From Acidobacteriota bacterium (GTDB taxonomy: Bacteria > Acidobacteriota > Terriglobia > Terriglobales > Acidobacteriaceae): a stretch of DNA of 7,157 nucleotides. The stretch is from contig JAJZIF010000195.1 in NCBI GenBank assembly GCA_021810735.1, forward strand, positions 1-7,157, written 5' to 3'. The position numbers were made by a program, and so were the translations under genes. Shown here in pieces: positions 1-6,196 of the stretch (position 1 is the first letter of the stretch; every line of letters begins with the position of its first letter). The notes under the pieces are model-generated. The model had not been told where the DNA came from and did no database searches. It was given only the letters and a program-made list of their open reading frames with translations.

Positions 1-1016
1 TGATGCAGCGGGAGAAGTTGGCAGCTCTCGGTACGATGGCGGCGGGCCTGATGCATGAATTGAACAATCCAGGCAGTGCTGCGAAACGGGCGACAGTGCA
101 ACTGCGGGAGGACCTGGCCCGCCTGCAGGAGCTGAACCTGCGCAACTGGAAGACCGGCCTGCAGGCGGAGGAGTTCGACTGCATCGCCGAGTTGCAGAAG
201 TATGTTTTGCAGCCGCACAAGCTGGCGGCGACGACTTCGCTCGATCAGGCCGATGCGGAGGAAACCTTGTCGCAATGGCTGGAAGAGGCGGGCATCGAGG
301 ATGCATGGAAACTGGCTCCCCCGCTGGCAGGGATGGGGTTGACGGCGGAAAATCTGGAATGCGCGCGCGCGGCTGTGCGTCCGGCAGCGGTTTCAGACAT
401 GCTGCATTGGCTGGAGGCGCTGGTTTCGAGCGTGCAGCAACTGGAGACGATTGAGGAAAGCATCACCCGGGTGACGGAGCTGGTGATGGCGGTGAAGCAT
501 TACTCGTATGCCGACAAGATGTGTTGTCAGGCGGTGGATATCCATAAGAGCATCCAGAGCGCGCTGATGATTCTCGGGCACAAGATACGGCAGAAAGAGA
601 TTCAGGTTTCCAGGGACTTCAGTTCCGATGTTTCCATTCTGCAGTCGGCGGCGACCGGTCTGCATCAAGTGTGGTTGAATCTGCTGGACAATGCCGTGGA
701 CGCGGCGCCACAGAAGGGACACATTACTGTTCGCACATGGGCGGATGGAAACGATGTGTACGTAGGCGTGCTGGATGACGGCTCGGGAATTTCGGCGGAA
801 CATCGGCCGCATATCTTTGAACCGTTCTTCACCAGCAAGGCGGAGGGACTGGGTACGGGCCTGGGCCTGAGCATCGCATACAAGATTGTGACCGCACATT
901 TTGGCGGCGACATTCGGTTCGAGTCGGAGCCGGGCAAGACGGAATTTGTCGTTCGCCTGCCGCAACGTCCAGTGGAAACGGCGAAGGAAACTTCGCAGGC
1001 GGGTTCCGCAGTCTAG
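1..1016 (+). CDS. Sensor histidine kinase, C-terminal part (5' end outside window)
   Basis: This is the transmitter half of a two-component histidine kinase, which autophosphorylates on His and passes the phosphate to a receiver Asp. Numbering from the first in-window Met (base 3), the H-box is HELNNP with phospho-acceptor His18. The N-box is NLLDNAVDAA (226-235), G1 is DDGSG (258-262), the F-box is EPFF (273-276) and G2 is GTGLGLS (284-290), so the catalytic ATPase domain is complete. The H-box to N-box distance is about 208 residues, roughly 100 more than a plain HisKA module. The extra part (about 35-150) is helical and rich in Leu and Glu. From memory, this insert and the 'VKHYSYAD' stretch (164-171) occur in a kinase family that often carries an N-terminal cyclic-nucleotide-binding-like domain. 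The sensor domain is out of view and no membrane segment is visible. The reading frame is open to the left edge, so the Met at base 3 is probably internal. It ends with TAG at 1014-1016. Confidence 0.93.
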   Translation, partial: MQREKLAALGTMAAGLMHELNNPGSAAKRATVQLREDLARLQELNLRNWKTGLQAEEFDCIAELQKYVLQPHKLAATTSLDQADAEETLSQWLEEAGIEDAWKLAPPLAGMGLTAENLECARAAVRPAAVSDMLHWLEALVSSVQQLETIEESITRVTELVMAVKHYSYADKMCCQAVDIHKSIQSALMILGHKIRQKEIQVSRDFSSDVSILQSAATGLHQVWLNLLDNAVDAAPQKGHITVRTWADGNDVYVGVLDDGSGISAEHRPHIFEPFFTSKAEGLGTGLGLSIAYKIVTAHFGGDIRFESEPGKTEFVVRLPQRPVETAKETSQAGSAV

Positions 1017-1018
1017 TT

Positions 1019-1138
1019 CTACAGTTGCACATAGCGAATTGTTTGGGGTAGCTGCGCTGTAAACCATTGATTTTTAGAGAGCAGTGAGCGAGTGGGGTCG
1101 CGATGGAAATCAGGGGAATCCATTAACTGCAACTGTAG
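1019..1138. repeat. 11-bp perfect inverted repeat pair, arms 109 bases apart
   Basis: The left arm CTACAGTTGCA (1019-1029) begins two bases after the kinase stop codon. Its exact reverse complement TGCAACTGTAG lies at 1128-1138. Pairing does not extend outward or inward (T/T outside, C/C inside). The 98 bases between have no open frame or strong internal symmetry, and no matching target duplication flanks the arms. It could be a decayed miniature element, a long-range mRNA stem at the kinase 3' end, or chance, although 11 exact bases so close together is more than I expect by chance. Confidence 0.5.
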
Positions 1139-1177
1139 TACTGGAGCGAATCTACATATACGCAGTCAAACACGAGA

Positions 1178-1307
1178 TGAGTCATTCTGGGCGCAGCGAA
1201 GAATCCGGAGCGTGAGGACGGAGTGTACGATGCGCATATCGTTTGGATTTTTCGCATCGCTGAGCGATATCTGCCCTGCGCGCAGCCGTAGGGTTCAGAA
1301 TGACTCA
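1178..1307. repeat. Dispersed-type intergenic inverted-repeat element (about 130 bp)
   Basis: The terminal arms are perfect 12-mers: TGAGTCATTCTG (1178-1189) and CAGAATGACTCA (1296-1307). Inside, further symmetric pieces nest. GCGCAG (1191-1196) can pair with CTGCGC (1276-1281), CGATGCG (1228-1234) pairs with CGCATCG (1253-1259), ATCGC-TGA-GCGAT occupies 1256-1268, and CTGCGCGCAG (1276-1285) is a palindrome. The left part, through the 'GCAGCGAAGAATCC' stretch ending near 1206, resembles a sequence I remember as repeated many times in intergenic DNA of acidobacterial and some other genomes. No target-site duplication is visible and no protein is encoded. As RNA it would fold into a branched hairpin, and it could act as a terminator or mRNA-end stabiliser between the two converging genes. 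Family membership is from memory. Confidence 0.65.
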
Positions 1308-1336
1308 CTACCTCAAATCACTCCACAAACTGTAAA

Positions 1337-1690
1337 TCAGTTCGAATGCAACAGCGCTTGGATGATTGTCACCAATTCTGTCGCGTCAACCGGTTTTTCC
1401 AGGTAGATGTCCGCCTGCGGCTTGGCTGCGCGGAATGCCTCCGAACAATATCCAGAGACGACCACCACCGGCACATGCACTCTCGACTTTGCCGCCAGCA
1501 GAATTTGTCTTCCGCTCTCTTCGCCCAGTTTCCAGTCCGTCACCACCGCATCGAATGTCTCGCGCTGCAGCAGAACGATCGCCTCATTCGCAGAGGAGCT
1601 TGTCGTCACCGAATGGCCGGCGCGCTCCAGGATGGCTTGCTTCAACGCCACTGCGGCGGGCTCGTCATCGACACATAGAATCTTCGCCAC
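1337..1690 (-). CDS. Stand-alone response-regulator receiver (CheY-like, 117 aa)
   Basis: A single receiver domain with no output domain, which accepts phosphate from a histidine kinase. With GTG at 1690 as residue 1, the acidic pair is Asp8-Asp9, the phospho-acceptor is Asp52 (in VVTDWKLG), the switch Ser is Ser79 (in VVVVSGY) and the conserved Lys is Lys99 followed by Pro100 (in EKPVD). All key residues are present, so it should be phosphorylatable. At 117 residues the domain fills the whole protein. The GTG start is preferred because AGAGGA lies 7 bases upstream and the product then begins directly with the first beta strand (AKILCVDDE). A TTG at 1735 in the same frame would add 15 residues but lacks a binding site. 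It lies downstream of the dehydrogenase gene on the same strand, 104 bases away, and converges with the histidine kinase. That kinase is a possible but unproven partner. A TATAGT hexamer (- strand, 1774-1779) could be a -10 box, but no good -35 accompanies it. Confidence 0.92.
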   Translation of the reverse strand: MAKILCVDDEPAAVALKQAILERAGHSVTTSSSANEAIVLLQRETFDAVVTDWKLGEESGRQILLAAKSRVHVPVVVVSGYCSEAFRAAKPQADIYLEKPVDATELVTIIQALLHSN

Positions 1691-1697
1691 GACAAAT

Positions 1698-1703
1698 TCC
1701 TCT
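1698..1703 (-). promoter_or_regulatory. Ribosome binding site AGAGGA deciding the receiver start
   Basis: On the - strand AGAGGA stands 7 bases before GTG at 1690. This is the best Shine-Dalgarno match near either candidate start, and it argues against the longer TTG-initiated form. Confidence 0.7.
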
Positions 1704-1794
1704 TTCGTCTCGATCCAGAAGGAGAAGTTTGACAAAAACTTTCAGGCGCGACATTTTGTCCGCAGTACCCACCACTATAGATCGGTTCGCTCGG

Positions 1795-3390
1795 CTAGCT
1801 CAGTCTTTCCGCAACCGATTTCGCCTGAGTGAACAAATATAGATAATCCGGCCCTCCGGCCTTCGAGTCCGTCCCCGACATGTTAAATCCGCCGAACGGA
1901 TGGGCCCCAACCATGGCGCCGGTGCATTTGCGATTGAAATATAAATTGCCGACGTGAAAGTCCCGGCGTCCAACCGCCAGCTTTTCTCTCGACTGAGAAT
2001 AGATCGAGCCGGTCAATCCATATTCCGTGTTGTTCGCAATTTCTATAGCCTGTTCAAAATTGTTCGAGCGAATGACCGCAAGCACCGGCCCAAAAATTTC
2101 TTCCTGCGCAAGCCGCGCGTTCGGCGCAATGTCGCAGAAAATTGTAGGCTCGATATAATACCCATTCTCTTGCGACTCGACCGCATTCCCGCCCGCCACT
2201 AGCCGGCCCTCCTGCTTGCCAATTTCAATGTAGCGCAACATGGATTCATACGCGGCCTGATTCACCACCGGACCCATGGCTGCGTTCTTTGCCGGGTCGC
2301 CGACCTGCAACTGTTTCGCGCCCTCGCGCAATCGGTCCACAAAAATATCGTAGATCTGGTCATCCACAATGGCGCGCGAGCAAGCCGAGCACTTCTGTCC
2401 GCTGAATCCGAATGCCGACTGCAGCACCCCTGTCACGGCTGCATCCAGATCGCAGTCCGCCTCGACCAGGATGGAATCCTTCCCGCCCATTTCCAGAATC
2501 GTCCGCTTGATCCAAATCTGCCCTGGCTTGTTGTGTGCCGCGCGAGCATGAATGTCCAGCCCAACTTCTTTCGAGCCCGTAAACGCGATGAACCGCGTCT
2601 TCGGATGTTCGACGATTGCATTGCCGAAAGTCGCGCCCGAACCGGGACAGAAATTGACCACCCCCGGCGGCAGGCCAGCCTCTTCCAGCAGATTGAAAAA
2701 GCGCGCTGCAATCGTCGGCGAATCGCTCGACGGCTTCAGGATCACGGTGTTTCCCGTCACCACTGCGGCCGCCGTCATGCCCGCCATAATGGCCAGCGGA
2801 AAATTCCACGGCGGTATCACCGCGCCAACGCCCAGCGGAATATACAGCAGTTCGTTCCGCTCGCCAGGATATTGAATCGGCGTCGTCGCGGCCGCGAGAC
2901 GCAACGCCTCCCGCGCATAAAATTCCAGAAAATCGATGGTCTCGCCGACGTCGGCGTCCGCTTCGCCCCAGTTCTTGCCCACTTCATGCGTCAGCCACGC
3001 GCAGAAATCCAGCTTGCGCTCGCGCAGCAACTCCGCCGCCCGCAACAACAACGACGCGCGTTCCTCCGCCGGTGCGAGGCGCCAACCGCGGTACGCATCC
3101 TGCGCTGCCTGCATCGCGATTTCGGCATGTTCCGCCCCCGCCTTCTGATGTACCCCAACCACCTGCGAAGGATTGGCGGGATTCAACGACCGTATCTTTT
3201 CAGCAGTCCGAATGCGCCTGCCGCCAATCACCAGGTCGTATTCCTGGCCAAGCTGGTCGGCAACCCGCGCCAATGCCTCGCGCATCGCGCGCGCCGTGTC
3301 CTCCTGGCCAAAATCCAGGAATGGCTCATTGCGAAATGCGCCACTGGGGCTACGAATGGAAATTGCGGTGGATAACTCGAGCGTCGCCAT
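1795..3390 (-). CDS. pruA: 1-pyrroline-5-carboxylate dehydrogenase (L-glutamate gamma-semialdehyde dehydrogenase)
   Basis: Oxidises glutamate semialdehyde (from pyrroline-5-carboxylate) to L-glutamate with NAD(P)+, the second step of proline catabolism and also reached from arginine/ornithine. It is a soluble cytosolic enzyme of the aldehyde dehydrogenase superfamily, RocA/PruA type. The 531 residues fit the monofunctional family. Visible landmarks are the oxyanion Asn196 in PPWNF, Lys219 in ILKPSSDSP, the nucleotide-site loop TGSKEVG (271-277), the general base Glu300 in LEMGGKDS, the nucleophile Cys334 in GQKCSACSR, and EIFGP (431-435). The GQKCSACSR context and the N-terminal EPFLDF...YDLVIGG segment are what mark it as P5C dehydrogenase rather than a generic aldehyde dehydrogenase. 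The ATG at 3390 is fixed by an in-frame TAG nine bases upstream; the Shine-Dalgarno is weak (AGGGC). It begins 41 bases after the TPR-barrel gene, so it may be co-transcribed. No proline dehydrogenase is in view. Confidence 0.95.
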   Translation of the reverse strand: MATLELSTAISIRSPSGAFRNEPFLDFGQEDTARAMREALARVADQLGQEYDLVIGGRRIRTAEKIRSLNPANPSQVVGVHQKAGAEHAEIAMQAAQDAYRGWRLAPAEERASLLLRAAELLRERKLDFCAWLTHEVGKNWGEADADVGETIDFLEFYAREALRLAAATTPIQYPGERNELLYIPLGVGAVIPPWNFPLAIMAGMTAAAVVTGNTVILKPSSDSPTIAARFFNLLEEAGLPPGVVNFCPGSGATFGNAIVEHPKTRFIAFTGSKEVGLDIHARAAHNKPGQIWIKRTILEMGGKDSILVEADCDLDAAVTGVLQSAFGFSGQKCSACSRAIVDDQIYDIFVDRLREGAKQLQVGDPAKNAAMGPVVNQAAYESMLRYIEIGKQEGRLVAGGNAVESQENGYYIEPTIFCDIAPNARLAQEEIFGPVLAVIRSNNFEQAIEIANNTEYGLTGSIYSQSREKLAVGRRDFHVGNLYFNRKCTGAMVGAHPFGGFNMSGTDSKAGGPDYLYLFTQAKSVAERLS

Positions 3391-3431
3391 ACTGCCCTAG
3401 TGTAGAACACGCCCGCCTTCCCTGCCGCTCG

Positions 3432-5168
3432 CTATCGCGTCACTGTGGAGTAGAACGTGTTGTTCCCGGAGCGCAGGTCCTTCCCGTAGCCCAACACAAA
3501 CTCAAAGCTTCCCAGCACTCTCACCGTAGTTTGCAGCCCGGTGTCCGTCAGCCATTTCCGCGACCCGAAGAACTGAGAAGGATCGGTAATATCTCCCGTG
3601 TCGACAAACGGTCCGGCCTTCACCAGCAAGAAGCCTCCGTCATACACCACCTTGTCGATGTCGGAATTGGAGAGAATAAAATTCGTCCCCAGCGGAGCAT
3701 TTCCCTTTTGCCCGTTCACCAGCCCATTGTGGCCGCGCATCCAGAGCTCGTTGTCCCGATCGAAGCCCAGCATGTACAGCTCGTCGAACGGAACCTGCCC
3801 AGCCGTGCCCCCCGTCCGCAACAACGACGTCACTTCATAATCCTCGCCTGTCGCTTGCGGAAGCCAATTTGCCGCCAGCAAGCCCTCGACACGACCATAT
3901 CTCCCAAGTGGCTTCGCGGTGAATTTCCCGGCCTCTCCGCTGGCGCCTGCATCCAGCGAAAATCTTCTTTCAGGAAATCGAATCAGCGACCGCTGAATAT
4001 TGGCCCGCAGCGTGAGCCCCGAACTGTCCGTGAAAAATCGCTCCGCCGGCCCGGGAATCCCCGTCAGCGTTCGAAAATCGCGATAAGAGTATTCCGCCGC
4101 CAGATTCCATTGCCATTGCCAGCCTGCAATCGAGGCAACCTCCGCCCCAACCACGGCCCGTCTCATGTTGAAGCCCGCAGCCGACGGCGCAGTCGGCGCC
4201 AGCGTCCTCGTGATGTTCCAGTTCTCGTTCCTTCCCACAAAATACAACCGAATGCGCTGCTTCGGATTTTCCTCCAGCGGCCATGCCGCCTCGCTGGAGA
4301 GCCAGCGCTTTTCATCATCCCACCGCACGAACGACAACCAGTTCAGCCCCTTGTTGTTCAGGTTGGCAAACTCCGGATACACCGATTGATACGGCAACCC
4401 ACGCAGCATCGGCGCGATGCTGTCCAGCGTTGTGCTGTCCCACGCGGGTCTCTCGCTGTCATGCCAGACCAGCTTGAAAGATCCATCCGGCTGCGCCGCC
4501 AGTTCGTAATACGTGTGAGGAAAAAGGTCCAGCAACTTCAGTTCCGCCTGCGTCGTCAGAAATTGATTTCGCTTCCAAACGCTTCCCGGAGAAAATTGGA
4601 AGGTCCGATCCAGAATCAGTGGATCCAGCTTCGGCTGCGGGTCGTACATCAGGTCGTTGACGATCGGCTTCTCTGCTCGATTCCAATATTGCAAGGCTGC
4701 TTCCAGGTTGCCTTCCAGAAAGTAAATGGAAGCCAGCAAGTTGTTCGCATACGCATCGCGCGGATCCATGTCGAGCGCGCGGCGCAATTCTTTCTTTGCC
4801 GTGGAAAATCGCTTTTCAAGGTAGGCGATTCCGCCCAGCTCCACCAGAAACCGCGGGTCGCGCGGATGTCCCTGATGGCCTGCCTGCAACGCAGCCTCCG
4901 CCTCGCGCAAACGATGCAGCTGCGCCAGCGCCAGCCCGCGATCCAGTTCCAGGTCAGCGGGCTCTGCGGGCGATTGCCGCACCGCGCGAACGACAGCGTC
5001 CCACTTGCCCGCGTCGTACAGCCGTTTCACCTGGCTGGCCCGGTCCGCTGCGGGAACATTCGCCTGCGCGCGCGCCTGGAACGCGCAGAAGAGGAAGACG
5101 AATAACAATACAATCAATGCGCGGGCTTGGGGACGGCCAGCAAGGTCCAGTCGTCTGTGGGTCGCCAT
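3432..5168 (-). CDS. Secreted TPR protein with C-terminal Omp85-like outer-membrane beta barrel (578 aa)
   Basis: The N-terminus is a Sec signal: basic region 1-16, hydrophobic core about 17-30 (LIVLLFVFLFCAF) and a cleavage site near QARAQA-N (36/37). Residues about 44-165 form three or so TPR-like helical hairpins, the clearest being LVELGGIAYLEKRFSTAKKE and the following DAYANNLLASIYFLEGNLEAAL segment. After a linker, residues about 275-578 alternate hydrophobic and polar residues with many aromatics, as in a beta barrel. The last 120 residues follow the surface-antigen/BamA pattern: PFDELYMLGFDRD (460-472), an RGH (478-480) where the RG(Y/F) loop motif sits, PLGTNF (492-497), GPFVDTGD (519-526) and YGKDLRSG (561-568). 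It ends FYSTVTR, without the usual terminal aromatic. No POTRA domain is recognisable. It probably sits in the outer membrane with TPRs in the periplasm, as an export or assembly channel. The start ATG at 5168 gives a proper signal peptide and overlaps the peptidase gene by 55 bases; GGAAGGA lies about 11 bases upstream. The open frame continues to 5669, but that extension only shadows the peptidase gene. Confidence 0.82.
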   Translation of the reverse strand: MATHRRLDLAGRPQARALIVLLFVFLFCAFQARAQANVPAADRASQVKRLYDAGKWDAVVRAVRQSPAEPADLELDRGLALAQLHRLREAEAALQAGHQGHPRDPRFLVELGGIAYLEKRFSTAKKELRRALDMDPRDAYANNLLASIYFLEGNLEAALQYWNRAEKPIVNDLMYDPQPKLDPLILDRTFQFSPGSVWKRNQFLTTQAELKLLDLFPHTYYELAAQPDGSFKLVWHDSERPAWDSTTLDSIAPMLRGLPYQSVYPEFANLNNKGLNWLSFVRWDDEKRWLSSEAAWPLEENPKQRIRLYFVGRNENWNITRTLAPTAPSAAGFNMRRAVVGAEVASIAGWQWQWNLAAEYSYRDFRTLTGIPGPAERFFTDSSGLTLRANIQRSLIRFPERRFSLDAGASGEAGKFTAKPLGRYGRVEGLLAANWLPQATGEDYEVTSLLRTGGTAGQVPFDELYMLGFDRDNELWMRGHNGLVNGQKGNAPLGTNFILSNSDIDKVVYDGGFLLVKAGPFVDTGDITDPSQFFGSRKWLTDTGLQTTVRVLGSFEFVLGYGKDLRSGNNTFYSTVTR

Positions 5169-5689
5169 TCCGACTCGAATCCTTCCCGCGAGATTCGAAG
5201 CATTTTCTGCTGCGCGGGATCGTTCAAAAAAACAAATCCCCGCTTCGAATCGATCCCCACGACAACCGCATAGTGAAGCGGCCCGTGCGCCCCGCTCGCC
5301 TGGATGGCCACGATAAGCGGACGGCCCAGCGCCAGATGATGCTCCAGATCGCTCCATTGACCATGGAACGCAAAGGCCTGATACCCGGAGTCGCGGAAAT
5401 ATTTTTGCATGCGGCTGGCATAGATCCCGCTCGCGGCACGCGAAAACAGCGCCCCCTGGATCGCTTCCGGGTCCGCTCCGGCAGCAACGGGCCTGCTCTC
5501 CTTCATGTCCCAATACCGCATCACCATGGCCATGGAGGCAGAGCCGCAGCCATCCTTCGTCTGCGCGGCAAAAGGTACATCGATCCAAATATCGGAGGGC
5601 GTCGCTGCCAGTGTCTGACCAGGCTGCGCCCCAGTCGTCATCCATGGACCGCCAAGCAGGAGCAGACAAGCCAGCACACGCAATTTCAT
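5114..5689 (-). CDS. Secreted C39-like cysteine peptidase, PA2778-type (191 aa)
   Basis: A papain-fold peptidase related to the C39 family, which in other contexts cleaves leader peptides. An N-terminal signal (KLR then LACLLLLGG, cleavage probably near A21) predicts a periplasmic location. The active site is intact: oxyanion Gln43 and nucleophile Cys48 in QTKDGCGSASMAMVMRYW, His139 in GPLHYAVVVGID, and Asp157 in LNDPA. The spacing fits C39 domains and the protein is little more than this domain. I recall Pseudomonas PA2778-family proteins as C39 peptidases fused to TPRs and encoded beside a PA2779-family gene. Here the TPRs are in the next gene, whose start overlaps this gene's end by 55 bases. 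It starts 2 bases after the stop of the small upstream gene with only a weak Shine-Dalgarno, suggesting translational coupling. A VLAC lipobox-like string at 5-8 is too near the N-terminus to be convincing. The substrate is unknown; it could be a regulator or processor of the barrel or synthase partners. Confidence 0.87.
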   Translation of the reverse strand: MKLRVLACLLLLGGPWMTTGAQPGQTLAATPSDIWIDVPFAAQTKDGCGSASMAMVMRYWDMKESRPVAAGADPEAIQGALFSRAASGIYASRMQKYFRDSGYQAFAFHGQWSDLEHHLALGRPLIVAIQASGAHGPLHYAVVVGIDSKRGFVFLNDPAQQKMLRISREGFESEWRPTDDWTLLAVPKPAH

Positions 5690-5691
5690 TC

Positions 5692-6096
5692 TTAGTGGAC
5701 AGCGACGATGATCAAAATCAGAACGGCAATCCCCACCAGAATGATCAGCAAATCATGATTGTCGATGTTTCCCGCGGCAAAGTCCTTTTGCGCCTTGGCG
5801 GAACGAGCGGCCAGGCGCGCCAGTTCCTCGTTATTCAGCTGGCTGACAGCATTTGCGACCTGCTGCGGATCGATCTTGGCTTCTTTCATCGCGCGCTTGG
5901 CTTGTTCTGAAGACAAAAAACTCCGCACCTGCTCTTGGTTGCGCTGACGAGCAGCCGAGGAGGCCATGAGATTTTTCTGAATCTCCGCTGGAGAAACGAC
6001 ATGATTTTGCGCCACGATTCCCTGCGGAGCGGCGATAGTCAAACCTAAAAACAAAGCGGCTGCACAATGAATTCCAGGAACTGAGATTTTCTTCAC
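5692..6096 (-). CDS. Small secreted/membrane-anchored protein, PA2779/DUF6627-like (134 aa)
   Basis: Starting at GTG 6096 the protein opens MKKISVPGIH and then a hydrophobic stretch (11-29), a signal peptide with likely cleavage near IVA-QN. Residues about 35-105 are helical and polar; within them QVRSFLSSEQAKRAM...IDPQQVANAVSQLNNEELARLA (57-96, two helices around a short loop) resembles the core of PA2779-family proteins as I remember them. A C-terminal membrane helix (about 115-132, LLIILVGIAVLILIIVAV) ends two residues from the C-terminus, so the protein is tail-anchored with the helical part presumably in the periplasm. GTG 6096 is chosen because GGAG lies 6 bases upstream and Lys-Lys then starts the signal; a TTG at 6108 in frame lacks such a site. 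It is the first gene of a tight run with the peptidase and TPR-barrel genes. Its molecular role is unknown. The family name is a from-memory similarity, so the function is left open. Confidence 0.78.
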   Translation of the reverse strand: MKKISVPGIHCAAALFLGLTIAAPQGIVAQNHVVSPAEIQKNLMASSAARQRNQEQVRSFLSSEQAKRAMKEAKIDPQQVANAVSQLNNEELARLAARSAKAQKDFAAGNIDNHDLLIILVGIAVLILIIVAVH

Positions 6097-6102
6097 ATTC
6101 GT

Positions 6103-6106
6103 CTCC
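6103..6106 (-). promoter_or_regulatory. Ribosome binding site GGAG deciding the start of the small protein
   Basis: On the - strand GGAG is followed after 6 bases by GTG at 6096, an ideal distance. It overlaps the alternative TTG at 6108, which makes that upstream start unlikely. Confidence 0.65.
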
Positions 6107-6136
6107 AAAAAAGGGGGGATCAGGTTCTTATATCGA

Positions 6137-6165
6137 AGCTTAACAACTCACTTTTGGCGAGTCAA
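6137..6165 (-). promoter_or_regulatory. Candidate sigma-70-type promoter for the three-gene envelope cassette
   Basis: On the - strand TTGACT (6165-6160) matches the -35 consensus at five of six positions. It is followed after 17 bases by TAAGCT (6142-6137), which keeps the key T, A and final T of the -10 box but is otherwise weak. Transcription would start near 6130 and give a leader of about 35 bases before GTG 6096. The segment is AT-richer than its surroundings. It may allow the small protein, peptidase and barrel genes to be expressed independently of the glycosyltransferase upstream. This is a visual match only. Confidence 0.35.
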
Positions 6166-6196
6166 AAAAATCGGATGCGAGATTGGATCGCGGGGT

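Larger units (their letters stand above)
1017..1336. other. Non-coding gap between convergent genes, with two inverted repeats
   Basis: These 320 bases separate the ends of the kinase (+) and the receiver gene (-). Short open frames cross it, but none shows a ribosome binding site, a domain or a sensible composition, so I see no gene. What it does hold is two independent inverted-repeat pairs, listed separately (1019-1138 and 1178-1307), plus small palindromes inside the second. I see no classical GC-stem plus U-run terminator for either flanking gene. Confidence 0.75.

Noticed and set aside
393..1067. 224-codon open frame opposite the kinase
   Set aside because: The + strand frame has all kinase motifs; the antisense product is Arg/His/Leu-rich with no recognisable domain.
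1092..1406. 104-codon open frame in the gap after the kinase
   Set aside because: No ribosome binding site or family resemblance. It runs through the inverted-repeat element and into the 3' end of the receiver gene.
1774..1802. Promoter for the receiver gene based on TATAGT
   Set aside because: The -10-like hexamer is good, but nothing resembling a -35 box lies 16-18 bases upstream, so it was not listed as a feature.
3072..5105. 677-codon open frame on the + strand opposite the barrel and dehydrogenase genes
   Set aside because: Very rich in Arg, Pro and Gln with no domain. It crosses two well-supported - strand genes and is a GC-driven shadow of their codon bias.
5169..5669. 167-codon N-terminal extension of the TPR-barrel frame
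   Set aside because: It lies wholly inside the peptidase gene in another frame, has a biased Gly/Ala/Arg/Ser composition, and would bury the good signal peptide that starts at 5168.
5666..5689. Lipoprotein signal in the C39-like peptidase (VLAC near the N-terminus)
   Set aside because: The Cys would be residue 8, leaving too short a hydrophobic stretch before it; an ordinary signal peptide fits better.
4796..5695. 299-codon open frame on the + strand opposite the peptidase and TPR region
   Set aside because: Pro/Arg-rich composition and full overlap with two motif-supported - strand genes mark it as a shadow.
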